A DNA stretch of 64,000 nucleotides from Anaerolineales bacterium. GTDB lineage: Bacteria; Chloroflexota; Anaerolineae; Anaerolineales; Villigracilaceae. A program made the translations under genes and the position numbers. The DNA is taken from contig CP129482.1 in NCBI GenBank assembly GCA_030583925.1, forward strand, positions 2,914,001 to 2,978,000, written 5' to 3'. This document shows positions 61,574 to 64,000 of this stretch, piece by piece. The notes beneath the pieces are model-generated. The model searched no databases. It saw nothing but the letters and a program-made list of their open reading frames with translations, and was not told the origin of the DNA. The stretch's first letter is position 1; every line of letters starts with the position of its first letter.

Positions 61574-61585
61574 GGGAGCGCTCCC
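61574..61585. promoter_or_regulatory. LacI-family-type operator palindrome upstream of the ABC importer genes
   Basis: GGGAGCGCTCCC is a perfect 12-base palindrome with the central CG typical of LacI-family operators. It lies 34-45 bases before the ATG of the binding-protein gene in the 291-base space that separates the importer genes from the metallohydrolase gene. No LacI regulator is encoded in the window. Confidence 0.6.
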
Positions 61586-61831
61586 ATGCGCCGACCGACT
61601 TGTTATTCCACCCTGCGAATGAGTCTCAAGCAATGGTAAGGAACAAAAGCCATTGTGTCAAGGGCATTGGTATATGTTGGAGAAAAGTTCGGACTTTTCC
61701 CCTCTTGCCACGGATTGAAACAAACGCTTGGATTAATCTTTCTTTCGACGCTCCGCGAGAATTCGAGAAATCTGCAGGCTCGTTCTTCTATAAAAGTTAG
61801 AACTTGAATTTTGAAACTTTGACAGCCAACT

Positions 61832-62698
61832 TTAAAGCTCGATACTGTTTCCCATGACCAGATGGGTGACCGGAAGGTCCGGTGATGACTCGCATATCTT
61901 CGAACGGACCAGCCGGGCATGGTCGTCGTCCCAGAAGTTGTTGGCGTCGCGGCCAAATTCATTCAGGTGGGTCAGAACGATCCTGTCAGCATCCAAGCTC
62001 AGGCAGAATTGGCAAAACGCAGTGAGCAATGGAGGCGTATCCGCCAGTGCGGAGTTGCGTCCTAACCAGAGGTGAGCAAAAGCCACATCGACTTTGCCTG
62101 TGCGCGGTAGTTGAGCAAGGTCATAAGAACGGGTGTCGCCGGGAAACAACCAGCGCTTGCCATTGCATTCGACCAGATAGCCCATGGCAGGCACGCCACG
62201 GCGAGTCCCCTGCGGGTCGGTTTCCCAATGGAAGCCATTAAAAGGCAGGATGCGCACGCCGTTACATTCCAAGGGAACGAGCGAAGATGGGACGATGATT
62301 CTCTCCATCGGCAAACCGGACCGTTCGACCACATCCGTCAACAGAAATTCTGGGACGATCCATGTGATGGACAAACGCCACAGAACATTCAGCAAGTCTA
62401 GGTCGAGATGATCTTCATGGCTGTGTGTGAGCAGCACGAAGGACAAGCCAGCCAGGTCGCGCAGCGCGTTGACCGTAGGCGCATCCTTCAGCCGCCAGTT
62501 CAACGTCAATGGATCGATCGCCCATCGAATATTGTTCGTACGAAAAAGATAATTGGAGGCGTACATCAACCAGACTCGATCCTGCTCGCTCGGCGAGTTC
62601 CATTCGGCGATCATCTTCGACCAGAGAGCAGGATAACTGGCGCATGTTTCTATCCGCCGCCGGTCGATCTGGGATTTCTTCTCAGCGAACCGATCCAT
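61832..62698 (-). CDS. MBL-fold metallohydrolase, UlaG-like
   Basis: 288 residues. The metal site H92-S-H94-E-D96-H97 (LLTHSHEDHLDL) is intact, followed by a later His/Asp segment in LFPGDTRSYD and VLTHLNEFGRDANN. The layout resembles UlaG, the L-ascorbate-6-phosphate lactonase, though UlaG itself is longer and the substrate here cannot be assigned. The gene overlaps the PfkB kinase gene by 17 bases, so is translationally coupled to it. Confidence 0.85.
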   Translation of the reverse strand: MDRFAEKKSQIDRRRIETCASYPALWSKMIAEWNSPSEQDRVWLMYASNYLFRTNNIRWAIDPLTLNWRLKDAPTVNALRDLAGLSFVLLTHSHEDHLDLDLLNVLWRLSITWIVPEFLLTDVVERSGLPMERIIVPSSLVPLECNGVRILPFNGFHWETDPQGTRRGVPAMGYLVECNGKRWLFPGDTRSYDLAQLPRTGKVDVAFAHLWLGRNSALADTPPLLTAFCQFCLSLDADRIVLTHLNEFGRDANNFWDDDHARLVRSKICESSPDLPVTHLVMGNSIEL

Positions 62699-63572
62699 TA
62701 TATTTTTCTTCGATGAAAGCGGTCACCTCGCTGATCGAACGATCGAACGGTCCCAAGTTTTCCATTTTCAGGCTTGTGACAGCCGCCGCCCAGATGCCAG
62801 CTTCACGCGGCGGCAGGGAGAGGCGTTTAGCCACGTAAGTACCCACACAGGTATCGCCGCGCCCGCTGCGTCCTTCCAGGCGAGCCGGATAGAATCCCAT
62901 CTCGTGGAATTTCCCCTCAGCGTAGATTAACACACCATCTTTGTGCGTCAGGACGATCTCGGTTGGACCCATATCCGCATAATATTTTGCGGCTTTGAAA
63001 ATATCGGTTTCACCGGTGAGAAACTCCGCCTCGACCGCATCGCTCTTGACCACATCAACCTGAGCCAAAGTGGACGGCATTTCATCCCAGGGTTCGTATT
63101 TCAATTCCACGCCTCGCAACACGCGGACAAACCCCTGCATATCGGCGGCGACCCGCACATTTTTTGATTTGAGAGCGCGGATAACATCCATGCTCACTTC
63201 GCCTCTTAAACTGGACCCGATCACTGCCGCCTTCGTGCTGATGTTTTCTACATCCGCCGCGGTGATAGAACCGGCGGTTTCCGTAACCGAAAGATCGCGG
63301 ATATCGGGATTCATGGTGGGATATTCGAGCTTCATTAACGTAGAGTGCGGCGTGTATGTGGCGAAGCAGTCGATTCCAGACTGTGTGAACTTGTCCACCA
63401 CATGGCTGTCTTCTTTCGCCAGACGCGTGACGACCGCAACATTCATCCCCAGACGCGCGGCGGCATGAGCCGCATAATTGACCGCGCCGCCGTCAACATT
63501 TTTTGTACCCGCAGGCGAGATGATCGTGTCTTTTGTGTAATTACCAATATAGAGAACGTCGTAGTTTTTCAT
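62682..63572 (-). CDS. PfkB family carbohydrate kinase
   Basis: 296 residues of the ribokinase fold. The N-terminal glycine pair is in VDGGAVNYAAHAAARLG (substrate lid). ATP-binding residues follow in the C-terminal half, with GRSGRGDTCVGTYVAK as the anion-hole/catalytic-Asp motif; the usual GAGD is GRGD here. It phosphorylates an unknown sugar or nucleoside. The ATG at 63572 has AAAGG six bases upstream; longer frames enter the upstream gene. It sits between the partial isomerase and the metallohydrolase. Confidence 0.9.
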   Translation of the reverse strand: MKNYDVLYIGNYTKDTIISPAGTKNVDGGAVNYAAHAAARLGMNVAVVTRLAKEDSHVVDKFTQSGIDCFATYTPHSTLMKLEYPTMNPDIRDLSVTETAGSITAADVENISTKAAVIGSSLRGEVSMDVIRALKSKNVRVAADMQGFVRVLRGVELKYEPWDEMPSTLAQVDVVKSDAVEAEFLTGETDIFKAAKYYADMGPTEIVLTHKDGVLIYAEGKFHEMGFYPARLEGRSGRGDTCVGTYVAKRLSLPPREAGIWAAAVTSLKMENLGPFDRSISEVTAFIEEKYNGSVR

Positions 63573-63606
63573 GTGACCTTTCTTTTTGTGATGGAAGTAG
63601 TGTCCT

Positions 63607-64000
63607 TTAATAAGGTTGAGACTTAATGCAATCGCGCTCCGCAAGGAATTGCAAGCCGGCTCGAACTTGTTCGGGCGTGTTGAAGTTTTGAAATTCACAG
63701 GTGCGAATTACGCCCTCGGGCAGGTAGCCTGCTACCATATCAAAATCAACCGTCCCGAGTCCCGGCGCGTAATGGTCAGTTGTGCCGCGGACATCGTGCA
63801 GGTGCGTCCCGATAATGCGCGGGCTGAATCGTTTTAACCATTCCTCATGCGCGTAAAACCCTAGTTGATCTAAAGTCTCGGCGTGTCCAACATCATAGAG
63901 AAAACCAATGCGATCGAAGCCAGCCAAACCGAGGAGAACTTCCAGTTCGTTTGGATTGGGAAATTCCATGTAATGATATCGATTCTCGATTCCCAAGCGG
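63607..64000 (-). CDS. Second sugar phosphate isomerase/epimerase-like TIM-barrel protein (5' end cut by window edge)
   Basis: The C-terminal 130 residues of a xylose-isomerase-like barrel. LGIENRYHYMEFPNP supplies a metal-binding Glu and a Tyr/His pair, GFLYDVGHAETLDQLG the Asp/His pair, IIGTHLHDVRGTTDHYAPG two His and an Asp, and TCEFQNFNTPEQV the last Glu. The frame stays open to the window edge. The layout belongs to the same superfamily as the gene at 54814 but the sequence is clearly different, so it probably acts on a different intermediate. 34 bases separate it from the PfkB kinase. Confidence 0.85.
   Translation of the reverse strand, partial: RLGIENRYHYMEFPNPNELEVLLGLAGFDRIGFLYDVGHAETLDQLGFYAHEEWLKRFSPRIIGTHLHDVRGTTDHYAPGLGTVDFDMVAGYLPEGVIRTCEFQNFNTPEQVRAGLQFLAERDCIKSQPY

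Noticed and set aside
1..64000. tRNA, rRNA, tmRNA or riboswitch elements
   Set aside because: No cloverleaf with GTTCRA loop, conserved rRNA block or known riboswitch core was found by eye. A covariance-model scan would be needed to exclude small RNAs.

Overview
The window looks like a chromosomal segment of a Chloroflexota bacterium, most likely of the Anaerolineae/Anaerolineales type. This is an inference from gene content: a gap-pgk-tpiA glycolysis block beside a PASTA-less Ser/Thr kinase, VanW and CpXC proteins, MalT-like LuxR regulators with small companion proteins, and giant SdrD-type surface proteins ending in a sortase domain. No rRNA, tRNA or CRISPR array was seen.

Layout. (1) 1-14262, minus strand: HEAT-repeat protein (cut by the edge), Trm112-like protein, VanW protein, HerA-like ATPase, membrane metalloprotease, small membrane protein, tpiA, Ser/Thr kinase, small anchored protein, pgk, gap, a DUF433/DUF5615 pair and a membrane-anchored YvcK. 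(2) 14401-16928, plus strand: ROK sugar kinase and a class-III aminotransferase, separated by a REP-like hairpin cluster. (3) 16985-31465, minus strand: two tandem giant secreted proteins (2778 and 1987 aa) with the same plan: signal peptide, proprotein-convertase P-like domain, large head, arrays of SdrD B-like Ca-binding repeats, DUF11-like domains, an LPxTG-like motif (IPNTG or ILDTG followed by FAPN) and a complete sortase catalytic domain. This is the most unusual part of the window. (4) 31974-38318, plus strand: GAF/PAS histidine kinase, oligoendopeptidase F, CpXC protein, DUF3597 protein, Zn-ribbon/OB-fold protein. (5) 38579-49856, plus strand: a MalT-like LuxR regulator followed by a run of small membrane proteins, a quinone-oxidoreductase-like gene split by a complete IS1595-family element (44431-46355, 8-bp target duplication AAGATGTA, 25-bp imperfect inverted repeats, one passenger gene), an ICMT-like methyltransferase, a lipoprotein and two more membrane proteins. 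(6) 49970-54507, minus strand: CPBP protease, DUF4386 protein and a three-gene two-component locus (full kinase, NarL-type regulator, kinase without ATPase domain). (7) 54814-64000, minus strand: a carbohydrate-uptake and catabolism locus with FbpABC-type ABC importer, Gfo/Idh/MocA dehydrogenase, two TIM-barrel isomerases, UlaG-like metallohydrolase and PfkB kinase. A LacI-type palindrome lies before the importer genes.

Two genome-wide habits are visible. Regulatory and metabolic genes at 14262, 14410, 31974, 38579 and 54507 have a -10-like hexamer 6-7 bases before the ATG and no Shine-Dalgarno, suggesting leaderless mRNAs, while most other genes carry GGAG-type sites. Intergenic spaces hold hairpin repeats and many perfect Rho-independent terminators.
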